The translations under genes were made by a program, and so were the position numbers. From the NCBI RefSeq assembly GCF_027244095.1, contig NC_069670.1:20945820-21009819 (forward strand): 64,000 nucleotides of DNA, written 5' to 3'. The stretch comes from Hemicordylus capensis (taxonomy: Eukaryota > Chordata > Lepidosauria > Squamata > Cordylidae). How positions within the stretch are numbered: the first letter of the stretch is position 1; every line of letters begins with the position of its first letter. Under the pieces are notes generated by a model. The model had not been told where the DNA came from. It worked only from the letters and a program-made list of their open reading frames with translations, and did not search any database. Positions 33,705-44,147 of the stretch are shown here, piece after piece.

Positions 33705-34062
33705 CCGCACTCCAAATCGACTCCTGATTGGAGTGTGCCAGTCCACATTTTCGCTGGATTTAACCCGACCTCCCTGCGGGCTATCAGGGCCCAGGACAGA
33801 CAGGGCTTTGTTTTTCTCTGAAGGGAGGCTGCAAATTCTAGATTAGCCCAAGTTATGTCCAGGGTAAAAAAAAAACAATCCTCTATTTCCAGCAGCTTTT
33901 GAAAAAAGCTCCGGGGCTTCTGCTTTCTCGGAAGGTGTTGATGGAGGTGCTGATGGCTATGCGATTGGTCCATCTGATCCCTCGAATTAAAATGCCTCGA
34001 ATCAGATTCACTCCTCAGATACCCCGAGACATAGAGCCATGTGTGAAAAACCTCCTGGTATG
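33705..34062 (-). repeat. Unnamed dispersed repeat, copy 2
   Basis: Reverse complement of the repeat at 9560-9930, for example cagcagcttttgaaaaaagc and agccatgtgtgaaaaacctc. No head typical of SINEs. Confidence 0.6.
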
Positions 34063-34339
34063 TGTATCTCTAGGTGGTGAGATACATCTTTTTGACATTT
34101 CAGTATCCAAGGATGCAAGTTACCTGTAGGATCTTCCTCATGGGTTTCGATTTGCTGGAAGCTTTTCATGTCTTGTGTGGGGAGAAAGAAAAAGAGGAGA
34201 AGAAGAAAAATCTGAGTAATGCTTGAACCATGGCTGGATCTAAGACAGTTTATCTTACAAACACCTTATCTCTGGCAAGATGCTTTTTGATAAGCAGGAC
34301 AAGGGCGGGATCAACAGGAGGATGACAAAATGGTGGCTC

Positions 34340-34615
34340 CCAAAATATAACATCAAAAATCCCAGAGTCTCTGTTGCTGCCCCGAGACTCTGCAATATGC
34401 TTCCTGTTGAAATAAGAGCCTCCCCATCTCTGACAACTTTTAAAAAGTACTAAAGACTTATCTCTTCACCCAAGCTTTTTAATTTGACTTTAATTTTAAT
34501 TTTGATTGTTTTAAGGTTTTTATTTTCTGTGTTTTAACTTGTTTTATGTTGTTGTAAATCGCCCAGAGATGAACGTTTGGGATGGTATACAAATTTGATA
34601 TGAATGAATGATAAA
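34340..34615 (+). mobile_element. L2-like LINE 3' end
   Basis: Plus reading CCPETLQYAS / EIRASPSLTTFKKY resembles the L2 ORF2 end, followed by a 3' tail with ttgttgtaaatcgcccagag and gtatacaaatttgatatgaa. Confidence 0.7.
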
Positions 34616-34784
34616 AGACAGATCAAATGACGGGTCTCAAAATATAAAATCAAAGGATTCCTGTAAAAAGGGAGGGAGAGAAAGGAATGGTGGTACAAGC
34701 TGCTGTGTCCTTACTAACTAATTAGGAGTAATTAGTCCTTACTAATGCAGAGTAGAGGAGCAAGCAGTCAAGGCTTTTATATTC

Positions 34785-34866
34785 ATGCCCTGTCCATCAG
34801 GGCGGACCTTGCTTAGCAAAGGGGACAATTCATGCTTGCTACCACAAGACCAGCTCTCCTCCCAAA
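34785..34866 (-). mobile_element. 5S-Sauria SINE head fragment
   Basis: Minus-strand 5S-like head only: cagggcggaccttgcttagc to accacaagaccagctctcct. Confidence 0.75.
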
Positions 34867-34879
34867 TCCCTCTGACCTC

Positions 34880-35262
34880 TGGGGAAATCAGTTTTCAACT
34901 CCAAATGCTGAAGAATCCTCATCATGTCTCCCGCATCTATCATGTCAGGACGGGCTTTCTCCATTGCTGCCCCGAAGCTTTGGAATGCACTCTCGAAATA
35001 AGAGCCTCCCCATCTCTGTCAGCTTTTTAAAAGTCTTTAAAGACACATCTGTTCACCCAGGCTTTTAACTGATATTGTTTTGATTGTTTTAATGTTGTTT
35101 TTAGAATATTGTTTTAAAATTTTAAATTGTATTTTAAATTTCTTGTTTTTAAATCTCTTGTTTTAATTAATGTTTTACTTCTTTAAAAATCTTGTTGTAA
35201 ACCGCCCAGAGACGTAAGTTTGGGGCGGTATAAAAATATGTTAAATAAAATAAATAAAAGCA
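34880..35262 (+). mobile_element. L2-like LINE 3' end
   Basis: Contains ttctccattgctgccccgaa, aataagagcctccccatctc and gtaaaccgcccagagacgta, with an AAATAAAATAAATAAA tail. Confidence 0.75.
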
Positions 35263-35459
35263 AATAAATAATGGCTCTGTCCTTCTGGTTCTGAAAAGTG
35301 TTCCCACTTTCCCCCAAAGTGTTCCCACTCTAGTCCAGGAGATTCTATCCCAAGTAGGGTGTGGATCCAAGATGAGGCAGAATAGGAGGGGGTAATGTGG
35401 TTAAGGTGAGCCCCCTCCAAGGAGGAAGGAGCCAGGATGGAGAAGCTTAGCCCAAGGGA

Positions 35460-35800
35460 ATCTTCAAAAGGACTGAAAAGGATCATCACAAATTGTTTAT
35501 TAGAGAGTTATCCCTCTCCTGTCTTAAGCTCTGTGTGAGTAATGACACCCTAAGCACAAACCCAACTTTGAACAGAACGAAAGAGCAACTTGTATATTAC
35601 ATCCGACAGACTAAAACAGGTCCATACTGAGTTAATTCAAGCACCCAGACCCAGGGGAAACGGGAAGGAAGTGGGGACATTCACACAATGTACAGTGGCC
35701 CAAATCAGCTGCTGTGGGAGAACTGGGAAAACTCAGCACTCTCCCAGGATCAGGGAGTTGGCCTACATGGACTTCAGTTACCTTCTGTTGTGACTTTTCA
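35460..35800. other. Duplicated non-coding block X, copy 2
   Basis: Matches parts of 14340-16000. It lies about 450 bp to the left of leader b. No V-set exon for gene b was found in or left of it, down to about 33 kb. Confidence 0.5.
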
Positions 35801-35824
35801 TCTTCCTAACCCACATAAATCATG

Positions 35825-35915
35825 AGAGGAGAGCTGGTCTTGTGGTTGCAAGCATGACTTGTCTCCTTAGCTAAGCAGGGTCTGCCCTGGTTGCATATTT
35901 ATGGGAAAGGTGAAC
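35825..35915 (+). mobile_element. 5S-Sauria SINE head fragment
   Basis: gagagctggtcttgtggttg, ttagctaagcagggtctgcc, then truncated. Confidence 0.8.
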
Positions 35916-35929
35916 CAAAGGTGAACATC

Positions 35930-36062
35930 TTGTGGCAACTTTGGCCCTCCACATGTTTTTTGGACTACAACTCCCACAATCCCCAGCCACAGCAGTTTAG
36001 ACAGGGATTATGGGACTTGTAGGCCAACATCTTCAGGAGGGCTAATGTTGAACAGCCCTGTG
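35930..36062. mobile_element. hAT-like palindromic MITE
   Basis: Inverted arms actacaactcccacaatccc and gggattatgggacttgtagg; ends in gttgaacagccctg. Confidence 0.55.
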
Positions 36063-36253
36063 GTAATGCATGACATTCCTTATGTTCTCCAATTTCTAAA
36101 AGATTGGGTTGATCTTATAAAACCTGTGTCCATTCATCTCACTAATCTGAGCATTCTGATGCTCAGATGAGAAAACACCACCAACAAAAGAAGCCCTGCT
36201 GGAATTGATGGGAGGAGAAATCCGGAAGCAGATGGGATGTTGAAAATACTTAC

Positions 36254-36296
36254 TATGCAGAGCAAGCAGAAGAATCTCACCAAGAGGGGCAAGCAT
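36254..36296 (-). CDS. IgSF gene b, leader exon
   Basis: ATG at 36296 reads MLAPLGEILLLALH and meets a GTAAGT donor in phase 1 after 43 nt. Leader d at 56853-56895 has the same length, donor and phase. A hydrophobic leader core is present. It stands head-to-head with leader B, 313 bp away. Its V exon was not found to the left, so the gene may be a remnant. Confidence 0.65.
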
Positions 36297-36609
36297 CTTC
36301 TAGTTCCCTTCCCCTTCTGGAATCTGAAGCAGACCTGCAGGTGAAAGGGTCTCTTCTTTGACCTGTGTCCCAATGGCTCAGCTAAGGACCAGAGCTGATT
36401 CCACCTCGGTGTCTGCCCAGGAGTGAAGCTTCACCGCCCTCTCTTAAAGCTATCCAGCATCAACTCTGCACCACCCACTTGGAGCTGTGCCATTACAAGA
36501 AATTTGCATCATCTCTAAGACTCTTTGCCTTGAAGCTGCACAGACACACACACACACACCAGATGCACATACTTGAGGCTGGTGTTTCTGGGTGCTTCTG
36601 CTTTCAGCA
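36297..36609. promoter_or_regulatory. Shared head-to-head promoter region, pair b/B
   Basis: 313 bp between the two start codons, without inserted repeats except a short (CA)n at 36543-36560. Blocks shared with the other copies: ttctggaatctgaagcagac on the b side; gactctttgccttgaagctg and ttctgctttcagcaatg on the B side. Bidirectional activity is inferred. Confidence 0.6.
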
Positions 36610-36649
36610 ATGCTACTGGCCAAGTGCCTCTTTATTTTGTCCTCCACAG
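36610..36649 (+). CDS. IgSF gene B, leader exon
   Basis: Reads MLLAKCLFILSST, donor GTAATA, phase 1. One codon longer than leader A. Heads copy B: V 37716, C1 42032, TM 46025. Confidence 0.75.
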
Positions 36650-37204
36650 GTAATATTTTGCCTTATGGTCTAACCCGAACCTTAATGCTTTGCATCTGAG
36701 CCAGTGGCCCGATTGGATTTCAGTGATCCATTGGGAGAGTTTAGCTGGACTTGAGATGAAATGTTTTGTGCAGGCTTAACTATGCATTGTGTCATGCCCT
36801 GGCATAGCCTTTTGAATGTGGACATTTGTGACAGCTGTGGGCTGGTGTGTGTGATTGAATGGCAGGTGGAATCAGTTGAGATGACAGACCGGGTGGGGGT
36901 GGGGACAGGGATGTGTTGGGTTGCGAATGGACTACAATGGGCAGGCCAGAAATGTTTAAACAATTAGTAAGCCGAGTGTTCCATCATATATTGTTTGAAT
37001 TTTTTTTTTTTTGATAGCTTAGCTGTTCAATCTGGTTGCCTCTGCCCCTTCTGTAAAGTAATTAAGTTAAATATATTTTTACCTTACTTGTTTTACCTTA
37101 CTTGTGCCCCATTTTTTCCTAAATCAAATCAAATAATCTTTATTACAGTCAATGCCACTAAAGATTACAGCACACATATCATAAAGATTATAGTACACAT
37201 ATCG

Positions 37205-37580
37205 TAAGAACAGCCCTGCTGGATCAGGCCCAAGGCCCATCTAGTCCAGTATCCTGCTTCCCACAGTGGCCCACCAGATGCTTCTGAGAAGCCCACCAGC
37301 AAGAGGTGAGGGGATGCCATCTCTCCTACTGTTGTTCCCCAGCAACTGGTATTTAGAGGCACCTTGCTTCTGAGGCTGGAGGTGGCCTCTAGCCACCAGA
37401 CTAGCAGCCACTGATAGACCTGTCCTCTATGAATTTGTCTAAGCCCCTCTTAAAGCGATCCTGGCTGGTGGCCAGCACCACATCCAGTGGCAGAGAGTTC
37501 CATGGGTTAATTATGCAATGTGTGAAAAAAAGTACTTCTTTTTGTCAGTCCTAGATTGCCTGGCAATCAGTTTCTAGGAT
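37205..37580 (-). mobile_element. CR1 3' end
   Basis: ctgctggatcaggcccaagg at left through gtcctagattgcctggcaat at right, in the leader-V intron of gene B. Confidence 0.8.
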
Positions 37581-37715
37581 TATCATTACAGGCACATTGG
37601 CAAAATCTAGGGATTCTCAGTCAGGGATGATGTTGCTTTCTAAATTCTTTATGTGGTAGAAGGATTTGGGATGAAAAATTACTGACAATGTTCCTTCTTG
37701 TGCTTACGTCCCCAG

Positions 37716-38051
37716 TGTTACAGGCTCAGTTGTCACTGTTTCACAGTTAGCAGTTCCAGTTTGTGGATGCTGGGGACAAGGCTGAGCTGTAATGCACTTT
37801 TGTAGATAAAATGAGAGATGGTGGATATCCATTCCACTGGTACAAAAGTAGCAACCGGGAAATAATATTTTTAATCGGGTATTGCTTTGATGAGAGAAAG
37901 GCAGGAAGATACAGCTGCAGAGCTGACGGAGGAAACTCGACACTGGAAATTGCCAATGTCCAAAAGGAAGATGCTGGCCTTTACTTCTGTGCTACGCATT
38001 CATATTACAACCTTTTGAATTTCAGCAATGAGACGTCACTGATCATTGGAG
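37716..38051 (+). pseudogene. IgSF gene B, V-set exon (two in-frame stops)
   Basis: 336 nt, acceptor ttacgtccccag, donor GTGAGG, symmetric phase 1, so its length is intact. It reads LQAQLSLFHS, then stop TAG 37748-37750, then QFQFVDAGDKAEL, then stop TAA 37790-37792 directly before the first Cys. It continues with FHWYKSSN, RYSCRADGGNSTLEIANVQ, EDAGLYFCA and a J-like LNFSNETSLIIGG. The two stops fall in the first third. The copy is therefore probably dead, or this exon is skipped. Identity with the V of copy A is clear in every strand. Confidence 0.75.
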
Positions 38052-38116
38052 GTGAGGAAGCAGGGCTAAGTGCAGTGGCCATTTCAAAGCAGAATATGTT
38101 TCTGTATGGACCAGAT

Positions 38117-38379
38117 CAGGGGCGTAACTATAATAGGGCAAGGGGAGACAGTTGTCTGGGGGCCCACTGCCTTGGGGGCCCCCCAGAGGCAAGTCACATG
38201 ACTGACTCCCCCAGCCATGCACCCGCCCGGGCTTCCTTCAGTTGTATTCATCCTCCGAAATTAATGAGTGCAGCTACCAGAAAAGCATGTCTTTCTCTAG
38301 TACCATTAAATGACTTGCACCGACAACAATTTACAAAACCTTAAAAAAATAATTTAGGATTATGTTCTATCGTGGCACA

Positions 38380-38422
<43 letters not shown>

Positions 38423-38535
38423 TTTTGTTACCACTATTCAGCCTCATTTAAGATTTCTTTACTTCATGAGCTGAGCTTCAGTGTTCCATTTTAAAATCTT
38501 GTCTCTGGGCCCGCTCCAACCTTGCTACGCTCCTG
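38117..38535. mobile_element. hAT-like MITE with perfect 8-bp target duplication
   Basis: Terminal repeats CAGGGGCGTA and (reverse complement) CAGGAGCGTA, flanked by gaccagat on both sides (38109-38116 and 38536-38543). Contains a (GT)n at 38380-38420. Lies 65 bp after the V exon of gene B. Confidence 0.85.
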
Positions 38536-38816
38536 GACCAGATCCAGTTCTCTATTCAACAGATTGCATACAGAATATGCTTCAGTTTGCTACACAGGGT
38601 GTGCGATCCTCTCCAGGACCAGGGAAGTGATCGGATTCACACATGCTTAGCTTTCACATGGCTTCCCAGACCTCTCTCTGTTCCGAATATTGATTCCTAA
38701 TAGCAAGTATTTGTTACAGCTATAACCCGCCCTTCCTCCAAGGAGTTTAGGTGAGCATCTGCAGTTCTCTGTGCTCTGATTTGATCATAACAACCTTGTC
38801 CTGTAGGCTACACTGA

Positions 38817-38848
38817 GAGAGAGCGAGAGAGAGAGAGAGAGAGAGAGC
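38817..38848. repeat. (GA)n microsatellite
   Basis: Alternating GA with a few changes. Confidence 0.85.
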
Positions 38849-39152
38849 CTGTTCTCATGGCCATATGGAGGTGGGCTGGAGGGGGGGCACCCTCTGCCTC
38901 CCAAATGACCCAAGCCCCTGATTGTGTCTACTTACCCCAAACAATCAGGCTGCTGAACACTCCGGGAGGGAAGGAAAACCCAAGCTGGGTCCGCCAGCAT
39001 CCCACAATGCATTGTGTGAGCAACAGAGAAGCAGCTCTGAGTTCAGCAGGAGCACTCCTCTCCCTGGCCCTGTTTTCCACCCAACTCTATGGTTAATATG
39101 GCCACTGCCCGGGCATGGTTTAAAATGCACCGGTGCTACAGACCACCAAAAC

Positions 39153-39909
39153 TAGGGATGTACCAACCGGCTCAAGGTCGAGCCAGTTCTCCATTGAAGT
39201 GAGTCAGCTCTAGGGCTCGCCTTTGAACTGGACCTGAGCTCAAGCCGAACCCTCGTGGGCCAGTTTGGGGCCGGTTCAGGGTTCTCAAGTGAAAATTAAA
39301 ACAAAAGCAAAAACTCACTGCTGAACCCCTCTGGGGTAACTTGGGGGCCAGTTTGGGATTCTAAAGTGGATTTTAAAAAATGTAAACTCACTGCCGGGGT
39401 TGCTGCCATGGTGTGTGTGTGGGGTCTCTGGTGGTTCCCCCCATGGGCTGGTTCATCCCATTTTCAGGCCATTTCGGTCTTCTCTGTGCTTGTAGCAGCC
39501 ATTTTGGAGGCCACCATGCATCCGACCTGGCCACTTGCGTGGCGGGGTCATGACCTGGCGATGCAAATGGCCAGGGTGCATGTGTGGCGGCCTCCAAAAT
39601 AGCCGCAGAGACCACAGAGAGGGCCAAAATGGGCTGAACTGGCCCACAGAAGACCAGGGTGAGGCCGATGGGGGGAGGGGGACCATTGAAGACCCCCCCC
39701 CAGCCATGGCTGCAGCCCCACAGAGGCCACTGAACCCAGCAATGAGGTGTTGTTGTTTTTAAACCCCCACTTTAGAACCCCAAACTGGCTCGAATTGAAG
39801 TCGAACCAGGGTTCTAGCTCGGGGTACCAAAACCGAACATGCCCGGTCCAGCTCAAGTCCAGTTAGGACTCGAACCGAACCAGGCAAACCGGTTTTGTGC
39901 ACACCCCTA
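39153..39909. mobile_element. hAT-like element with perfect 8-bp target duplication
   Basis: Ends tagggatgt and acaccccta; the terminal regions are long imperfect inverted repeats (aaccggctcaaggtcgagcc against the gaaccgaaccaggcaaaccgg side). Flanked by accaaaac at 39145-39152 and 39910-39917. No transposase frame. Confidence 0.85.
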
Positions 39910-40178
39910 ACCAAAACAAAAGGTAGGGTGGGTTCCATTCGCGTCCTGCCTCACTTTTAACCTGGGTAGCAGATCTGGGCTACCCAGGTTCAGAGCAGCC
40001 AGGTCAGGAGGACTCCTGGTGCCCCAGACGACCACAGCTTCCTGGCTCAACCCTTTCCTATCCTATCCAGGAATCTGCGGTTGTGTGAACAGGCTCGGTG
40101 CTGCCCAGCATGGGCACATGTGCTCCCTAAGTGGGAATCAGAACCTCGATCTCCCTGTTCCTGTCTAGCTGTCTAGCC

Positions 40179-40313
40179 CAGGGTTTCTTAACTTTGGGCC
40201 CCCAAATGTTGTTGGACTACAACTCCCGTCATCCCCAGACATGGCCTTTGTGGCTGGGGATGATGGGAGTTGTAGTCTAACAACATCTGGGGGCCCAAGG
40301 TTAAGAAACACTG
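40179..40313. mobile_element. 135-bp palindromic hAT MITE, copy 1
   Basis: cagggtttctt at left and aagaaacactg at right, perfect 8-bp duplication gtctagcc (40171-40178 and 40314-40321). The same element, also 135 bp, is at 58426-58560. Confidence 0.85.
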
Positions 40314-40679
40314 GTCTAGCCATTACACCATGCTAACTCCCTATGGTGGTGTCCTTCACTGTGAGGCCTGGGGTGGGGGCAGTGGCAGCCCATGTCAATC
40401 CTAAATGCATTGCCCTGGCTAATTGTTTATTGGGCCTGTGTGAAGCTTTGGCCAAAGCTGAATACTCGGCATGGTCCCCCTGGCACCGTGCAGAGGCTAT
40501 CATTCCCACCGTGCTGTGCCTTGCCCAGCACTCCGGGGGGGGGGTCCTTTAAGGGAAACGGAGCCCTCTTGAGCCCCTGATCTTGGGAGGTGTGCACGGC
40601 ATGCTGGGAAGTGTCGCCCTTAAGCTTGAGGAAAGCACAGTGCTGAGCGGAGAGAGCAGCATGATGCAAAATGACTCTG

Positions 40680-40905
40680 ATGTTTTATCTTACATTTCTA
40701 TCCAGCTTTTTCCTTCGAGGAGCTCAGAACAGTGTACATGGTTACGTTTATCCTCACAACAACCTTGTAAGGTAGGTTAGGCTGAGATATACATGACCAG
40801 CCCAGAGTCACCCAGTGAGTTTCATGGCTGAATGGGGATTCGAAATCGGGCCTTCCTGGTTCTAGTCCAATACTCTAACTATAAGGAAGGGTAAACCAGC
40901 CCAGG
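40680..40905 (-). mobile_element. MIR-like tRNA SINE
   Basis: Minus copy: aaccttgtaaggtaggttag, cccagagtcacccagtgagt, aatggggattcgaaatcggg. Confidence 0.75.
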
Positions 40906-41329
40906 TCGGAGATGGAGCAGGTCAAAATTCCCATGCTGATTGGTAGTGGGACCGTGCCTGTGAATAGCCGCTGCTGCATCCGGCTAGGGTTGTTGTTTTG
41001 CCAGAGTGGCCCCTGCTTGAAAATCAGTGGCAATCACTGCCCTATAGTTTATGGGGACTTGGCCCAATATCCCCTGAAATCTCTGCCCCCCCAAAAGAGC
41101 TCAGTGACGCACCGAGGTTATTTTGGAGCATGGACCTGAAGGACTTCAGAGGTTCCCCCCCCCACCACCACAAGCCCCCTCCCCATGCTGTGAGGTCCCC
41201 CTTAAACATTTTTTGGCAACCAGCCACCTGGAGGGCGCAGGTCGGATCTGAGGAGTGCTGGAAACAGACTGAGGCTGGAGGGGTGCAACCTGCCGGGGGG
41301 GGGCTGCTTTTGTCTGTGTGCCACTGCCA

Positions 41330-41560
41330 GCATAGCGTAGTGGTTAGAGTGTTGGACTAGGACTGGGAAGACCTGAGTTCGAATCCCCATTCAACCATGA
41401 AACTCACTGGGTGACTCTGGGCCAGTCACGTCTCTCTCAGCCTAACCTACCTCACAGGGTTGTTGTGAGGATAAAAAATAAGGATGTACTCTGAGCTCCT
41501 CGGAGGAAAAAGCGGGATAGAACTGTAATAAATAAATAATAAAATAAATAAACATTGCAG
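41330..41560 (+). mobile_element. MIR-like tRNA SINE
   Basis: Full copy: gtagtggttagagtgttgga, gagttcgaatccccattcaa, ctctgggccagtcacgtctc, with an AATAAATAAATAA tail. Confidence 0.85.
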
Positions 41561-42031
41561 GAGTTCATTGGAGCTCCTGGGCTTGTTTCGGGGGTGGGGT
41601 GGGTGGTGGGTGGGACTGAGATCCGAGAGGTGGGTGGGATGAGTAGAGTGCTCAGGGAGGGTGGGAGGGAGGGAGGAGGTTGTCCATTTGGAATTAGTCA
41701 ACGGGCAGCATCCACTGTGAGCTAGGAATATATATTGGGCCTGGGGGACGGGACGGGACAGGGGGGCAGTCATCGGTAAGAGGTGGGAGAAGAGTGCTGA
41801 GCAATGTGGGGTGGGGTGGGGCATGTGGATGGCAGCCTGAACTTGTGGAGAAGCTGTGGGCCCCGCAATTGAGACCACGGACCAGATCCCCAAGGTCCGT
41901 GGGGAAGATCGCCTCTGACAGAGCTTGAGAACTAGGCAGCCAGATCGAGTTCCGAAATAGCCCGAAGAGGCCACACAATGGAACCGCGGTGGCAGCCCTG
42001 ACTGAACTCCCGGCTTTCTTTTCCCAACTAG
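41561..42031. other. Intron sequence 5' of C1 exon B
   Basis: G-rich intron (41580-41830) with no exon features until the acceptor at 42031. No recognised repeat. Confidence 0.4.
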
Positions 42032-42334
42032 ACAGTTATACCCGGAGCACCTGGGTGACGCTTCTGCACCCAGCATCCCCGGTGGCACAGGGCAACTATC
42101 TTGTCTGCGTGGTCCATGAGGTGTCCGGCTTAGTCCAGGTGGCCTGGAGCATCTCTGGAGATCTCCAGCCGGAGGGACAGATGCTTTCGGCGAACAACAG
42201 CCGCGGCTCCTTAACCTACATCAGTCTCTTCTCCATCCCCATGGACTCAGAGACAGGCAGAAAGAGCTACACCTGTGAAGTCAGGTTCAATTCTTCTGGC
42301 GGGAGTGTGAAGAAGAGTGCCCTGTTCCCTGCAG
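42032..42334 (+). CDS. IgSF gene B, C1-set exon (light-chain-like)
   Basis: 303 nt, phase 1 to 1, acceptor ttttcccaactag, donor GTGAGG, no stop. Reads STWVTLLHPASP, YLVCVVHEVSG (first Cys), VQVAWSISGD (core Trp), GSLTYISLFSIPM and KSYTCEVRFNSS (second Cys), ending GSVKKSALFPA. Compared with light-chain C domains (SVTLFPPSS, LVCLISDF, VTVAWKAD, SYSCQVTH) the strand order is the same. Clearly paralogous to 25844-26161. Both C1 exons stay open although the V exons of both copies are broken. Confidence 0.8.
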
Positions 42335-42449
42335 GTGAGGGGATTTGCCTGGGACTCCGCTCCCGTAAAAACAGTGATCCTTTCCACTCACGAGACTTGG
42401 GGAGACTCTTGCTTCAACCTGATTTGTAAGGTGAATGCAAAGCCAGCTG

Positions 42450-42740
42450 GATCCAGAAGGCGCATTTGCATTACAAATGCTTCTTTTCCCCATTAGCACT
42501 GTTCAGATTCCACACGAGAGGTTCACAGGCAACTTTAGCCGCATATATGAAAACTGCTTTCTGTTTTGCTCTTCTCTCTCTTCCTAGAGGCAAGTTTCAG
42601 TCAACTTGTGAAATGTTGGCTTCCTCTAGGCAGAAACCACATTTTAAATTTGGACCTTGCACAGTGGTCACTATGCCAGAAAAACAGGTCCCACCACTCT
42701 CTGCTCCCCTCTGCAAGCTGCTTGCTGGCTTGTCCTGATC
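42450..42740 (+). other. Intron block shared by copies A, B and C (copy B)
   Basis: catttgcattacaaatgctt to gaaccacattttaaatttgg, the homologue of 26510-26770 and 51305-51520. Confidence 0.7.
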
Positions 42741-42964
42741 AGCCCAAAGCAATACAAAAGAACCGGAAAAACTAATGTGGTCCTAGCTTATAATTTACAA
42801 CTCCCAAGAATAAGAATATAAATGGATATTTTAATAATAAAAAATAAGAATGCTGCATAAAATGGATTAAAACTGAATTAAGAATATAAATGGGTATTTT
42901 AACAAAAAAATTAAGAATGCTGCATACAATGGCTTAAAACTGAATTAAGATAGGTTTTTTAAAA

Positions 42965-43255
42965 GTCATAAACCCTGTTAACCCCTGCTAACTTGGCAAA
43001 GAGGCACCTTTTACTGTGGTGATTCTCTTTATTGAGCAGGGGGAGAGTAACTGGCCCTATCCACCCCCAGGCACAGTACCTCCAGTGACTGTTGCTGGTG
43101 TCTGTCTTACGTTTCTTTTTAGATTGTGAGCCCTTTGGGGACAGGGATCCATCTTATTTATATATTATTTCTCTGTGTAAACCACCCTGAGCCATTTTTG
43201 GGAGGGCAGTATAGAAATTGAATTAACAACAACAACAACAATAATAATAAAACAT
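42965..43255 (+). repeat. L2-tail type repeat
   Basis: cccctgctaacttggcaaag, ggagagtaactggccctatc, gattgtgagccctttgggga, with an (AAC)n/(AAT)n tail. Confidence 0.75.
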
Positions 43256-43314
43256 TTACAATCCTCACACATGTGGGTTAAGTATTGTAAAAGTCCTCAG
43301 ACATATGCAGCAAT

Positions 43315-43392
43315 TCTCTACTTCCAAGTGAGTTGAACCTCTCCAGAATCTGACAAGGATCTAAGAGGACCTCAACTCACGTGGAAGTACAG
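43315..43392. repeat. Short foldback repeat
   Basis: ctacttccaagtgagttg and tcaactcacgtggaagta are inverted. A second copy with similar arms is at 44056-44145. Confidence 0.6.
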
Positions 43393-43449
43393 TATTACTA
43401 CATGTCTGTGGATTTTACAATGCAATACAATACTTTACAGGGAGGCACT

Positions 43450-43900
43450 TCACACGATAGGCTACTCTCCCCACAGACAATCAATCGGCAGCCCTTGGCA
43501 GTCGGATCAGCCGCCCTTACAACTACTGGCTCTGTGACGGAGCGGGGGGGGGCTGTGGGGATCGGGGGCTGCGCGGTCTCTGGAAGTTCCAGGGTGCCCC
43601 GCGTGAGCATGCTGGGCATTTTGGAGAGACCCCTGAGCCCGGGAGAATGCTTGCAGCCTCCCAGTCGGGGGTCTACTCGTGTGTCGCCACAAACTGTGGC
43701 GACACAGGAGCAAAAATATGAGGTTAACAGAGCGCTCACTCCATTAACCTCATCTAAGGGGAGGGGTAATTAGGTGGGCTAGCCGCCTTGGGAGCACCGG
43801 TCTTGCCTGCGAGCCCGGTGGTTCCCACGATCCCTCGAAAGCAGGCTGAGCTCCCTTAGCCCGCTTTCCCGTGACCGTGAGGATAGCTTCAGTATTTACA
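43450..43900. repeat. GC-rich repeat (similar to 13185-13450)
   Basis: Shares with 13185-13450: ggctctgtgacggagc / gctttgttacggagcc, tctggaagttccag, gggggtctact / gggggtctcct, and gagcgctcactcc / gagcgctcgttcc. Includes a perfect hairpin gtgtcgccacaaactgtggcgacac at 43680. No long arms at the edges. Confidence 0.6.
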
Positions 43901-44055
43901 ATACTGAAGTCATAAAACATTAAAAATCCTTATACATATGCTGGCTAAGTATTGTATTGTATTGTAAACGTTCACAGTTCACCGCCCTGAGCCAATTTTG
44001 GAAGGGCGGTATAGAAACTGAATGAATAAATAAATTAAAAAATTGTTGTAATACC

Positions 44056-44147
44056 CTACTTCCAAGTGAGTTGTGGTCCTCTTAGAGTTTTGTCAGATTC
44101 TGTTTTGTCAGATTCTGGAGAGGACCTCAACTCACTTGGAAGTCCAG
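44056..44147. repeat. Short foldback repeat
   Basis: ctacttccaagtgagttgtg and ctcaactcacttggaagt, same family as 43315-43392. Confidence 0.6.

Noticed and set aside
39366-39856. Overlapping ORFs of 75-102 codons
   Set aside because: They lie wholly inside a hAT-like element with inverted ends and are open on both strands.
41447-42088. Minus-strand ORF of 213 codons
   Set aside because: It is antisense to the C1 exon of gene B and its Pro/Ser/Thr-rich G-run intron; no domain.
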